Origin: Bacteroidota bacterium
Lineage (GTDB): Bacteria; Bacteroidota; Bacteroidia; AKYH767-A; OLB10
DNA: 64,000 bases
Assembly: GCA_018268195.1 (NCBI GenBank)
Contig: JAFDWZ010000035.1
Coordinates: 1-64,000 of the forward strand
Direction: 5' to 3'
A model generated the notes under the pieces. It had not been told where the DNA came from, ran no database searches, and worked only from the letters and a program-made list of their open reading frames with translations. This document shows positions 1 to 10,879 of this stretch, in pieces. The translations under genes were made by a program, and so were the position numbers. Positions within the stretch are counted from its first letter, which is position 1, and the number at the start of each line of letters is the position of its first letter.

Positions 1-3000
1 CCCTTAGCTACCTTGCTCAGGTCTAATTGCATAGTGTTCTGACCGGCTACTGCTGACTGTGTTTGTGTCATCACCACTCGGCCGCTCAGGTCTAATACTG
101 TTACCTGTGTTGTTGCGCCTTTATCGGTAGTGTATTCCACATTCAGCATTCCTGCTGTCGGATTTGGATATACATTCAGCTTGCTGCTTGACATTTCGCT
201 CTCTCTGCAGCCCAATACTGCATTGTAGGTCTGTGTGGCATTTCCACAGCTGTTTTCTGATGTCACACGTACTACTCCGTTGTTTGCACCCCAGTCTAAG
301 GTCACCGATGCGGTGTTTCCACCACCTGAAACATAATTTACGGTGCTTGGATACGCCCATGACAAGGTGTATGTTCCTGTTACGTTGCTTATATCCGCTG
401 TAAACTCTATTCCTCCATCATATGCACACCAGGTTGATGGATCCGCTGTAATGCTGGCCGGTGTATTTGGTGCACCTTTTACCGAGATACATCTGTCTAA
501 ACTGAAACCGCATGCATTATGCGTTGTTACACATATCTGACCTGTGGTGAAGGATCCGAAGTTCACTTTAATAGTGTTGGTTCCATTGCCACTAACTATC
601 GTTGCGCCTGCAGGTACTGTCCAGCTATAAGTCACTCCGCTTAACGAAGGTGTCGAATAGGTAACATTTGTACTGCCGCACAATCCATTAGTGATACCGC
701 TGATACTTGCCGGTCTGGTTGGTAAACTTGGTGCTACAGTTTTACATTTTGCAGCTGATGATACTCCGCAAATGCTCGTTGCTGTTACACATATATTACC
801 AACTGCATTATAATTCGGCTGATAGAATACGCTGATTGCATTGGTTCCTTGACCGCCACTTATTGATACATTAGCAGGCACTGTCCAGGTATATGTGGCT
901 ACTCCAAATCCGGGACTTACTGAGTAGTTCTCCAAAGAGTTGGCACATGCTGTGAATGATCCGGTGATGATGCCGAAGTTGCCTGATGCTGTACTGATTG
1001 GGAAACATTTATATGCTGATGTATAGCAACTTGTTTGTGCTGCAACACATAAGGTTCCGCCATTCCAACTTGGACCAAAGTTTACTGTTACCGACAACGA
1101 TGTTGTGGTTGCTGTGCTGCCTTGTCCGTTGATGCTTGCATCGCCTGTAATAGTCCACTTATATTGTGTTGCTCCTTCAGGTGCAGTAGCAATACTGTAA
1201 ACCTTTCCTGAGGTGTTGGCACATACCGTTGGATCTCCAATGATAGCTTCAGGTACCGATACGCTGTAACGTATTTTCTGAATCTTACGAATAGAGTTTC
1301 CGCAGCCGTTTCCTGCCTGCACTCCTATCTGATACAGTGATGTACTTGGCGTTCCGAATACGATTGCCACATTGGGTGTGCTGCTGGAGTATGGTGATGG
1401 ATTACCATTAAAAGTAGTTCCCGGAGGACCATCCCATGTGTACATCGTAGCATTAGCTACTGCAGCAACACTCAAATTTGCTGTTGTTCCCGGACATGCA
1501 TTACCAGGCATACCTGATATTGGCACTATCACATTTTGTGTTGGGGCAACTGTGTTTATGTGAGTCAACGATGGTGATATAGTTGACAAACATCCGTTGG
1601 CATCACTTACATATACTGTAGTAGATCCTTCAGGCAGATTGGTAAATGTTGCCTGTGCAGGATCGTTGATGAAATTTGAAAAATCTACAGTGAAATCATA
1701 ATTCGCCAATCCTCCGCTGGCTCCAATAGTTATTGAACCATCGCTGCCACCAATACATCCTACATTCTGATAACTTAATAACGTAAGTGTAGGATTCGGA
1801 TTTACGCTCACATCTGTTGTGCTGCTGGCTGTACATCCATTACTGTTGGTCACTACCAACGTATAGGTTCCAGTATATGCCGGACTTGGGCCGGAGATAA
1901 TCGGATTTTGTTGTGTACTGCTGAATCCGTTAGGGCCTGTCCATGCAAAGGTATTGCCGCTGGTTTGTCCCGGATCTACGTTATCTCCTGTAAGATAAAT
2001 ATCTCCTCCCTGACATACATCACCACCTGATGATGCAATCGGGAATGGAAGATCATTTACTCCTACTGAAACGTTAGCTGATTGTGTACAACCAGAATTT
2101 TGATCAGTTACAACTACGGTATAAGTTTGGCTTCCTGACACATTTTGTGCTATCGGATTATTAATATTTGCATTGTTCAAATCCACTGCCGGTGACCACA
2201 AATAAGTAAATGTGCCTGATGCCGGTGGCGGTGTGAAAGTATAAATCTGACCTGTTGCAGGCTTGCTATTGATGGTTGCAGTTTCTATAGACGATGATGC
2301 GGTTGGAGATGCCGATGCATTATTCAATGACAAGAACTCACCATTTGTCAAACCTGCCAATCCTATAGAAGCGGATGGCGTTCCATTGATTGCTGCTGCA
2401 TCCTGACGATAGATGAATTCTATTGCTCCGGTAGCTTCATACAATTTGGCCTGGAAGGAAATTACAGCAGATGTAGCACCATAGTTCCACTCCCAATTCA
2501 GCCATTCAAAAGTAAATACTCTGCTACCAGGTGATCCGGATGTGAGATATGATGCAGCACTTGTTGTTCCTGCAAGGTCATCCCAAAGTGGTGCAATGAT
2601 TGGTCGTCCTGTACCGCTATTCAAATTATTAGTGAGTGACGAGTTTGCAGCGCCAAATGATAAAATACCATTTGAACTGGCATATACCTGAGTATATGTA
2701 GCTCCGCCATAACTAAAGCTGAAACCTAAAGGTATTGCTGGAGAAGCTGCATCGTCAGTTTGAATGGTAGATACAGCAATACCTCCTGATAATGGAGTAA
2801 AGGTTCCGCTAGAGGCAGTAAACACATAACTACTTACAGATTGAGGATATGCTGGAGTTGCGCCTAACTGAACATTTGACCCCGCACATACCACACCTGG
2901 AGTAGCTGACGTAGATACTGTCATGTTATTTACGGTTGGAGTAATGTTAATTGTATCAACAGCACCACAGCCATTATATGCTCCACCACTGTTATCTGTT

Positions 3001-6000
3001 GCCATTACAATATATCTTGTTGCAACAGTTGGATTCACTGTTAATGGTCCTGCACCAGATCCACTGTATCCGGAAGGTAATGAACTCCAAGAGTAGCTGT
3101 AGCCTGAGTTGCCGCTGCTTACACTTAAATCAGTTGAATTACCGGCACAAGGTGCAAGCATTGTAGCTGATGCTGTTATTGCAGGTGCAGCATTAATGGT
3201 TGCTGTAACAGGCACACGTATTCCCTCACATCCGGTTGTTAATTTCAAGTTGTAAAAATAATATTGATAACTTGGTGTGAGATAATAATCAAGTGAAGCA
3301 TAACCCGGAAGCACCCAAGGGAATGTATGAGTAGCTAATCCCGATCTCCAAGTGTTTGGGTTGGATGTAAAACCAATATAGTAAGTACCCGGAAGTAAAT
3401 TCCAATTAACCGGTACTGTTTGAGCTACTGTTGGAGTAACTGAATTCTGTACAGTTGTTACACCACTATATGTTTCTACTGTGGTTCCACTCGCACTGCC
3501 TGTTCTGGCTTCAATATTAAATGATGTTCCAATTGCTGCACTTGGGTATATATCCATACTGCTCAATGTAAAGGGTTGCAGTACGGTAAGTATCATATAT
3601 GCACCGGTGATTGTAGTCGTTTGAAATGAGCCGGTAGTTGTGAAATGATTCCATCCGCCATCTCCCGGTATTGTGATATTGCTCTGACCTCCATCTGATG
3701 CTCCTACATAATAAGTTGTGGTATTTGAAATATAAGGAGTCGTAAAGCTTCCACCTGTTGCAAGGGATGTACCTCCCGAAGCATTAGCGTACCAATTCAT
3801 AACAGCAGTACCTCCTGCGGTAGCACCCAATGTCAATGTACCGGCTCCGCAACGTGAGGCAGGAGTAGTACTGGTAACCTGAGGATTATTCACTACAACC
3901 TGTCGAACGTTGGAATAAACCTCTGATGACTGACAGGAAACTTTTACTCTATACCATGTAGTTTGAGTAATACTTCCCGGTGCATAAACTGTTGATTGTG
4001 TTCCGACATTATTCCATGGTCCTGAACCACTAACTGTAGATTGCTGCCATTGAATAAATCCACCATCAGCGCCTGCGACTGATAAAGTAGGTGTACCTGA
4101 AGCACAGAACACTGTATCAGAAGAACTAACTGTACCTGCTGACAGAACAGCTCCGGTAAATATCTCTACACTATCCTTCACGGCACAACCTTGATTTGAA
4201 CCACCACTGTTATCTATTGCTGTTGCAACATACCATGTAGATATAGTTGGGCTGACACTATGAGGTCCTGCACCTGAAGCTGTAAATCCTGATGGATTAC
4301 TAGTCCATGAATATGTATAATTTGGGTCATTAAGACTGCTTACTGTTACCGTAGTTGTACCACCGGGACAAAGATTAGGTATAGCTGCACTCACTGAAAG
4401 CGATGGTGCAGGATTTACTGTAGCTGTTACAGCAACACGTGAACTTGAACAACCAAATCCAGTAAATGGAATTGTCATTCCGGGATTTGTAGAATTGATA
4501 GATAAAGGAATAATTGCAAAGTCGCTCAGGTTATTGTTATCTAAATTACCTTGACGAGATACACTCTGTGTGCCGGCTACTGTAGTTATATCCACACCAT
4601 TACCACTCCACTGTGATCCTACTGTATAGTTATTGCCATTAATATTAATGGTTGCTCCCTGAATGTTAGCTGCAGGCCAGTTTAATGGCACAAAATCCAC
4701 CAACACATTATTATTATCCAATATGGCTGCCCATCCTGTAAATGAAGGATATGTCCCGGGATTCCAAAGTATATTACTTCCCCAATAGTTAGGCTGACCG
4801 CTTAAATCTGTCCAAGATTTTGTTTGTCCCGGACTCATTGTTCCGCTCAGAGTCTGAATATTTGCATTTACACTTGTAATATCTGTATAGCTATTACTTA
4901 CTACTACTTTCCATCCTGTAACATCAACCGGCAATCCTGATACATTTTGAATTTCGATTTGATCATTAGTTCCTAAATCCATCTCAGTAATTAATATGGG
5001 TGTTGCACCATATCCTCCGCCTACATTTTCTTCAGCATAATAGGTAGTAGTGTTATTCACAAATGTTGTGAATGAAGAACCTGTTCCAACCAGATTTCCA
5101 GCTACTGATGCATCATACCAATTGATACTACCCTGACCTGTGCCTGTAGCACCTAAAGTAACATTACCAAATCCGCAACGTGAACCCGGAGTAGTAGAAA
5201 CAATTTGAGGAGTTGCAACTGTAATTGTATCAACAGCAGTTGTTACATTGTTTGCATTACAGCTTACTACTGCCTGAATCCAGGTATTCTGAGTTAATGG
5301 CACTGAAGGTGTATAAGTTGAAACTCCTGTTCCTACATTAGTCCATGGGCCTGTTGCGCTCACAGTAGATTGTTGCCATTGAATGTTGCCACTACTGCCA
5401 TTTAAGGTAAGAGTAGGAGTTCCTGAAACGCAAAGTGTCACTGGTGAAGGCGTAATATTTCCAGCAACCACTACAGACGTTCTGGTATCTGCAACCATGG
5501 CATCATTACTGTTGTTACCATCGCTGGCCATTGTTGTAAATGCATTAAAGGTGTAAGTACCAATTGCCGACATATTTAAAGTAGTTGACATGGTTACATT
5601 CATTGATGCTCCTACAGCAAGTGTTCCTGTTGCAGTACCTGTTAGTGTTGCTGTTGCAGCACCGGTAACATTTACTGTTACAGTTAAAGGATCTACTGAA
5701 AAATCCAACGCTGTAGAACCAAAGTTGAAAATAGTTACCGTAACAGCTTCTGCATTGGTAAAACAAGTAGCTACAGCAGGTGCAACCAGTGCCAATACTC
5801 CGGCATCTTTTGGAGATACTGAGAACTCATACGCACCCGGATCTGGAGCCGTAAGACTCCTTGGGGTATTTAAAATATCATCTGTTACACTTGCCAAAGG
5901 CGTTCCAATATCATTTAAGATTATACTGGTGGGTTTGTAATTACCTGCAGCGGAATTAACAAAATCAGGATCTGAACTTACACTGTTCTGATCCCATGAG

Positions 6001-8776
6001 CCTCCATTGGCAGTTTGCCAGTTAGCTAATGTAGCATATGTTCCGCTATAATAACCCACATAGTTTGAACCGGAAGGTGCATTCATATACAAGTTATTAT
6101 TGTTACAGGTTGCGGTATTGGTAGAACTCATGTAAACACAATACTTCGTGCCTGAACCTCCACGGGTTATAGATACGTTATTGTTTTTAATATCGGTAGA
6201 AGTACCATAAGCATAAATACCATAAACCAATCCTAAAGTTGAACCGGCATAGTCAACTACAATGGTATTATGATAGAATTTAACATAACTATAACCGAGG
6301 CTGTAGAAACCGTAGATAGATCCGTTCGACTTAATGTCGCTTACCAGGTTATTAAACCATTTGTTTTCGTTACCTACTACTCCACTGGCTCCGTTGTACA
6401 GCGCATAGGTTGCAGAAGTGCTAGTTATATTTCCATCAAACAACTTACGTACCCTATTCTTTTCTACCAGGCAGTTTAATGAACCTGATCCAAGATAAAT
6501 TCCGTAACCGGCAGTTGGATTGGTACGGTTGGGTCGTTCAACAATGTTTTTACTGATTACTGTATTCTGACAATAATAATTGTAAATACCATACATGTAG
6601 AAATCTCGTACTGTACAGTTCTGAATCGTATTGTTAAGGTTATATGGTGCAACTGAATTACCATAAACTATTGCTCCGTAGTATCCGCCAATCATGGTAC
6701 ATCCGTCTATAGTATTATAATTTCCGGAAATACCTGCCCCTGTTGCTGTCGTAGCAGAGCCGTTTATTGAAAACGGTGCCATAGAAGAACCTACTCCGGA
6801 AATATTACATTCGAAAGTACAATTATTAAATACATTGTTGTCAGCACCACCATACAGGTGGCAGGCAATGGCATAAGTTACATCCGTAGCTTCAATGTGC
6901 AAATTATTGAAAACAAAATAATCTGCTCCATTTAATGCAAGCGTATTAGGTTGTGTTGAAGTGCCTGCATGAGTTAAGGTCCGACCGTTTCCGTTTATAG
7001 TGATAGTATTGACAGCAGAAACTCCTGTAACTTGAGGAATAAGAACTGCTTCATTATAAGGACCGCTTCCTGAGGCAACATTAAATACCACAGGTGAGGC
7101 TATTCCACAAGATAAAGCATTGATAGCATCTGTAAAGGAATGAAAATTGATTCCTCCTGTTGGATATGATGAATTAATGGTATATGTTCCTGCTAATGCT
7201 ATACACAAAGAATAAGTATCGGTATTGTTCCCACTCACCGCATCAACAACTCCATTTACACTATCAACAGATACCGTCATAGTTACACTGTTTATCAGGT
7301 TATACTGTGTCGTAAATGTCAGATTCTGATTATTACCCGCAGTAATATTCAAGCCCGTAAATTTCTGAGCTACCGGTCCACTGCCATCATTATATTTTAA
7401 ATATACACTGGTTATGGTTTGTGCTTGTGTATTGCTTATGTTCACAGTAACAGGATACGTTCCGGCTGTAGCAGGACTTGTTGGGCTTACCCATGTAATT
7501 GAGGCATCCAAACCTGCGAGTGAAAACTCATAAGCACCCGGATCAGGAGTTGTTGCTGATCGCGCTGCATTGTTGATATCTGTGGTTACTCCTAATGGAG
7601 CACCTATATCATTTACCAATCCATTATTAGGAGTATAATCATAAGAAACCGGTGCCAGGTACATAGGATCTACGCTAACGCTGTTTAAATCTTTTCCTGA
7701 ACCGGTCTGCCATGCACTCAGTGTAGCATAACTTGTACCGTTATAACCTATGTATCTGCTACCGGCAACTGCATTCATATAAAGGTCGTTATTATTACTT
7801 GTTGCCGCTAATGGAGTTGAATAATATACACAATATTTAGTACCTGATCCACCTCGCGATATTGAAACAATATTATTCCTTACATCAAATGCTAAAGTTC
7901 CTGTTGCATATATATCATAGGTGGTTGACGAAGACGTTGACGATGTTTGGTCTAATGAAATAGTATTATGATAAGCCTTCCAGTAATCTGCGCCTGACAT
8001 ATACATACCATAAATGGTACCATTAAAATTGATATCAGAAACTACGTTATTATAAAATTTATTTTCATTTCCTAAGGAAGCATCTACCGGGCTGTAAACA
8101 CAATAAATAGTTCCTGTAGAAGTTGGATTATTAGCATAAGGATTTCTGAATCTGTTTTTTTCTACCAGACTGTTGATACATCCGGTACTTATATATATAC
8201 CATAGTATGTAGTTGTGGTAGTGGTACGTGTAGGTCTTTCAAACAAGTTTCCTCTTACAATCACACCATCCTGATAAAGGTTGTAGGATGCATAATAGTA
8301 CGGGTCCAAGATGTTACAATTAATTATCTGATTACCTGTACTTGCAGTTGAACTGTTACCTACCATAGTATAACCATAATAACCGCTGAACATGGTACAG
8401 CCTGTAACCACATTGTTGTTGCCACTAGTACCGGAAGTAGTTGCCGATGTTTTGGAACCTGAAAGAGAAAAAGAAACCATTGTGGATGATATACCGTTAG
8501 CCGGAACATTAAAAGTACAGTTGTTAAACGTATTATTATCTGCCTGATTCCATAAGTGACATGCAAATGCGTAGGTTGCTCCTGTAGCATTTATGGTTAA
8601 ATTATTTATGATCATATAATCCGTACCATTCAACTCAAGTGTTGATGGGGTTGCACTTGCTGATGAGGCATACGTAAGAACGTTGCCATTACCATTAATA
8701 GTGATAGTGTTAACAGCTGAAGCACCCAGAATCTGCCCAAACTCTACCTGCTCATTATAAGGGCCACTGCCTGCTG
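1..8776 (-). CDS. Giant T9SS type A cargo protein, main part (frameshifted, runs off left edge)
   Basis: This frame stays open from about 8776 to the left window edge, about 2,925 codons. It continues the 8744-9841 reading frame after a one-base shift. Reading from the N-terminal side I see a beta-helix module (about 8870-7530), a CARDB-like domain (about 7520-7215), a second beta-helix module (about 7195-5830), a second CARDB-like domain (about 5820-5480), Ig-like units, a lamin-tail-like domain (about 5040-4500), more Ig/PKD-like units and an SprB-like repeat (about 1795-1560). It ends in a type A sorting domain starting near 165 (LNVYPNPTAG, then VLDLSGRVV and LDLSKVAKG). Only about the last 20-25 residues should be missing. 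T9SS cargo of this kind is carried across the outer membrane and anchored or released at the surface. Adhesion is a likely role but is inferred; I see no catalytic domain. The first in-frame ATG after the shift is at 8615. Confidence 0.85.
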
Positions 8777-8895
8777 TACATTCACTACCACAGCACCTGC
8801 AATACCACAACTCATCGCTGCCTTAAAATCATTAAAACTATGGAAGTTACTTCCACCCGTGGGCAATGCAGAATTGATGGTATAATTACCTCCGG
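5830..8895 (-). repeat. Tandem pair of ~1.7-kb beta-helix modules inside the giant gene
   Basis: Two long units lie in tandem, offset by about 1.7 kb. The first begins near 8895 (YTINSALPTGG) and the second near 7195 (YTINSSYPTGG). Both then run through FHSF, SCGIA, INGNG, NNTFNNCTF/NNVFNNCTF, GYGIYLG-like and RGGSGTKYCVYYS/M motifs, and both end PDPGAYEF before a CARDB-like domain. The Asn-rich short repeats are typical of right-handed parallel beta-helices. The copies are diverged at DNA level, so this is an old duplication. Confidence 0.75.
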
Positions 8896-9841
8896 GTAAG
8901 TTAGGATTTAATCCTACATAAACAGGAGTTGAATAAGCACTCAATCCACTATTGGTACAGGTTAACTGGCAGCGATAATATTTGGCTGAAGCCTGATTAG
9001 CCAATTGTGAATAAGAAGTGCCCAGATTATTAACGTTAACGGTAAACGCTGCATCATCAGCACTCTGCCATTGATAAGTTATTCCTGCCTCGAACGATGC
9101 ACCTGATAAAGTTAAATTGAAATTTTCGCCAGGGCACACAGGAGTGTTTGATGTTACGGTGGCACCTGCTGTTGGAGTGCCTGCACATGGTGTATTAGGT
9201 GCTAATTCCAGTTGCATAGTATTAAACACACTCAATACACCACTTGCTATTGGAGGGCTTGCAGGGTCAGGATTTGTACCATCACTATAATAATGTATTG
9301 CTCTACTGCTTCCTGCTGTAGTCTTAAACATATTACTGGTGTACGTGTATGAGGGGTCGTTTTGATCTACAGCGATAACCAAATTTCCATTTGATTGAAC
9401 ATAGTTAAAAGGTGTAGTGAGTATTATCTCACAGGTAAAACCAGGGGTAACAGGTTGAGTAACCGTGCCTGAAAAAACTTGCGTTAAATTCGACAATGGC
9501 ACCCAGTCAGTTGTTCCCGAAAAAATGCCGGTTGCTTTATAACCTAAATATACCGTCCAGTTATTATTATTAACAAAACTGCCTGCATTCCAATAGAACC
9601 TTAACTTGGTTATAGTGCCGTCCATTCCTATTTCTGATGATAATACAATTTGTTGTGTATAACTATAACCATACAAATTGTTAATAGGAATTTGATAAGA
9701 TGTGCCTGTAGAATTCGGATCACCGATAGTAACGGTAGTTTGCGCTTTTGTACCGGTTGTCCACATCAATAATGATAGGAGCCCAATACAAAAATAAACT
9801 GAGCTGCGTAGCAGCCGCCTGATTTTGTTTGTGTTTGTCAT
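8744..9841 (-). CDS. N-terminal part of the giant T9SS cargo protein, truncated by frameshift
   Basis: This is a 365-codon reading frame with a clear signal peptide (residues 1-34, hydrophobic FCIGLLSLLMW, cleavage after KAQ). A beta-sandwich region follows (about 35-210), then one Ig-like unit (about 215-310) and the opening of a beta-helix module (FHSFNDFKAAMSCGIAG). The last ten or so residues are out of register. The second module, further along the same gene, reads NVASGSGPYNEAV where this one reads NVQQAVALIMSR. Moving one base restores AGSGPYNEQV. The true protein therefore almost certainly continues into the frame covering 8776 to 1. The ATG at 9841 is chosen because the signal peptide follows directly. 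It may be a real mutation, a variable site or an assembly error. Confidence 0.85.
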   Translation of the reverse strand: MTNTNKIRRLLRSSVYFCIGLLSLLMWTTGTKAQTTVTIGDPNSTGTSYQIPINNLYGYSYTQQIVLSSEIGMDGTITKLRFYWNAGSFVNNNNWTVYLGYKATGIFSGTTDWVPLSNLTQVFSGTVTQPVTPGFTCEIILTTPFNYVQSNGNLVIAVDQNDPSYTYTSNMFKTTAGSSRAIHYYSDGTNPDPASPPIASGVLSVFNTMQLELAPNTPCAGTPTAGATVTSNTPVCPGENFNLTLSGASFEAGITYQWQSADDAAFTVNVNNLGTSYSQLANQASAKYYRCQLTCTNSGLSAYSTPVYVGLNPNLPGGNYTINSALPTGGSNFHSFNDFKAAMSCGIAGAVVVNVQQAVALIMSR

Positions 9842-10234
9842 TTTATTTGGTTTTAATTTATATACTATTTTAGTTATTTAAATATTTTATACTCTCTGTA
9901 CCTATTCCAATTCTTTCCTTCTTAAATATGCATTATTACAGTCAGGTTCTGACTGATTTTAATATATAAAGAATTCAATTGAATTATCGCTGTGATTATA
10001 ATCATTAATGAATCTGGTTTGGGTACTACTTCAACAATGCTCAAATTTACAATCATTAAATATTTTATAATGTAGAATTGCAACTACGTTGTATTACATC
10101 TTTGATTTCAAGTAACAAAAACTACACTTTCTATTTTTTTCAAAAACTTTAATATCATTAATTTTTAAAATACATTTAAAATAATTAATATCTTTATCCA
10201 TTCAATATTTTATTAGTTGGAATAAAGAAACTCA
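9842..10234. promoter_or_regulatory. Divergent intergenic region with palindrome cluster
   Basis: This is a 393-bp AT-rich spacer between the giant cargo gene (-) and the response regulator (+). Four inverted repeats fall within about 75 bp: CAGTCAG-GTT-CTGACTG (9939-9955), AATTCAATTGAATT (9972-9985), TGATTATAATCA (9993-10004) and TCATTAATGA (10002-10011). A minus-strand -7-like box, TAAATTTG, lies at 10049-10042 without a well-spaced -33 TTG. I see no gene here. The cluster is a candidate operator region, although AT-rich DNA gives some short palindromes by chance. Confidence 0.4.
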
Positions 10235-10879
10235 ATGATATTATCAAAAATTACATTACTTATTGCTGACGATCATGTCATCATCAGACGTGGGCTAAAA
10301 TTTCTTTTAGAATCACATTTCGGAAAAATAAATATTCATGAAACCGATTCAAACAAAGGAATCTTATCAGCACTTATTCAAAATAATTTTACCCACTTGG
10401 TACTTGATATGCAGCTTACCGATGGAAATGTTATTGAAATATTCAATGAAGTACACCGGCAGTATCCTGAATTACCAATTTTGATTTATTCAATGAGCCC
10501 GGAAGAAATTTTCGGCAAAAGAATGATGCAATTAGGTGCAGCAGGATACCTGAACAAACAAAGCAGTGAAGACGAAGTCATCCGTGCTATGGATTCATTT
10601 TTCAAGGAAAAAAAATATATGAGTCAGAAACTTTCTCAACTCATCAGTAGTGAAAACAAAAAAAAGAAAGAAAACCCCTTTGAAATTTTATCTGAAAGAG
10701 AAATGGAAGTGTTGCTGATGTTACTCAAAGGCAAGGGAGTAAAGGAAATAGCTTCTCATCTTGATTTAAAATCCAATACCGTTGCCACTTTTAAAGCACG
10801 AATTTTTGATAAACTAGGAGTCAACAATATCATAGATCTTCAGCAAACTGCGAAACTCTATAATTTGCCTACCGGATAA
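10235..10879 (+). CDS. NarL/FixJ-type response regulator
   Basis: This is a 214-residue DNA-binding response regulator. The receiver domain spans about residues 4-122, with the acidic pair D12/D13, phospho-acceptor D58 (LVLDMQ), S86 and K108 (YLNKQ). A Lys-rich linker (about 140-148) leads to a LuxR-type helix-turn-helix (about 152-207; SEREMEVL, then KEIASHL and NTVATFKARIFDKLGV). Every residue needed for phosphorylation is present. Its stop overlaps the start of the kinase gene (TAATG), so the pair is translationally coupled and the kinase is its presumed partner. Targets are unknown. The divergent giant cargo gene and its palindrome-rich upstream region are the nearest candidates, by position only. 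Confidence 0.93.
   Translation: MILSKITLLIADDHVIIRRGLKFLLESHFGKINIHETDSNKGILSALIQNNFTHLVLDMQLTDGNVIEIFNEVHRQYPELPILIYSMSPEEIFGKRMMQLGAAGYLNKQSSEDEVIRAMDSFFKEKKYMSQKLSQLISSENKKKKENPFEILSEREMEVLLMLLKGKGVKEIASHLDLKSNTVATFKARIFDKLGVNNIIDLQQTAKLYNLPTG

Noticed and set aside
121-8590. Short ORFs on both strands inside the giant cargo gene
   Set aside because: They are off-frame to the long open frame and have implausible Cys/Arg/Trp- or Leu/His-rich sequences; the main frame shows recognisable domains throughout.
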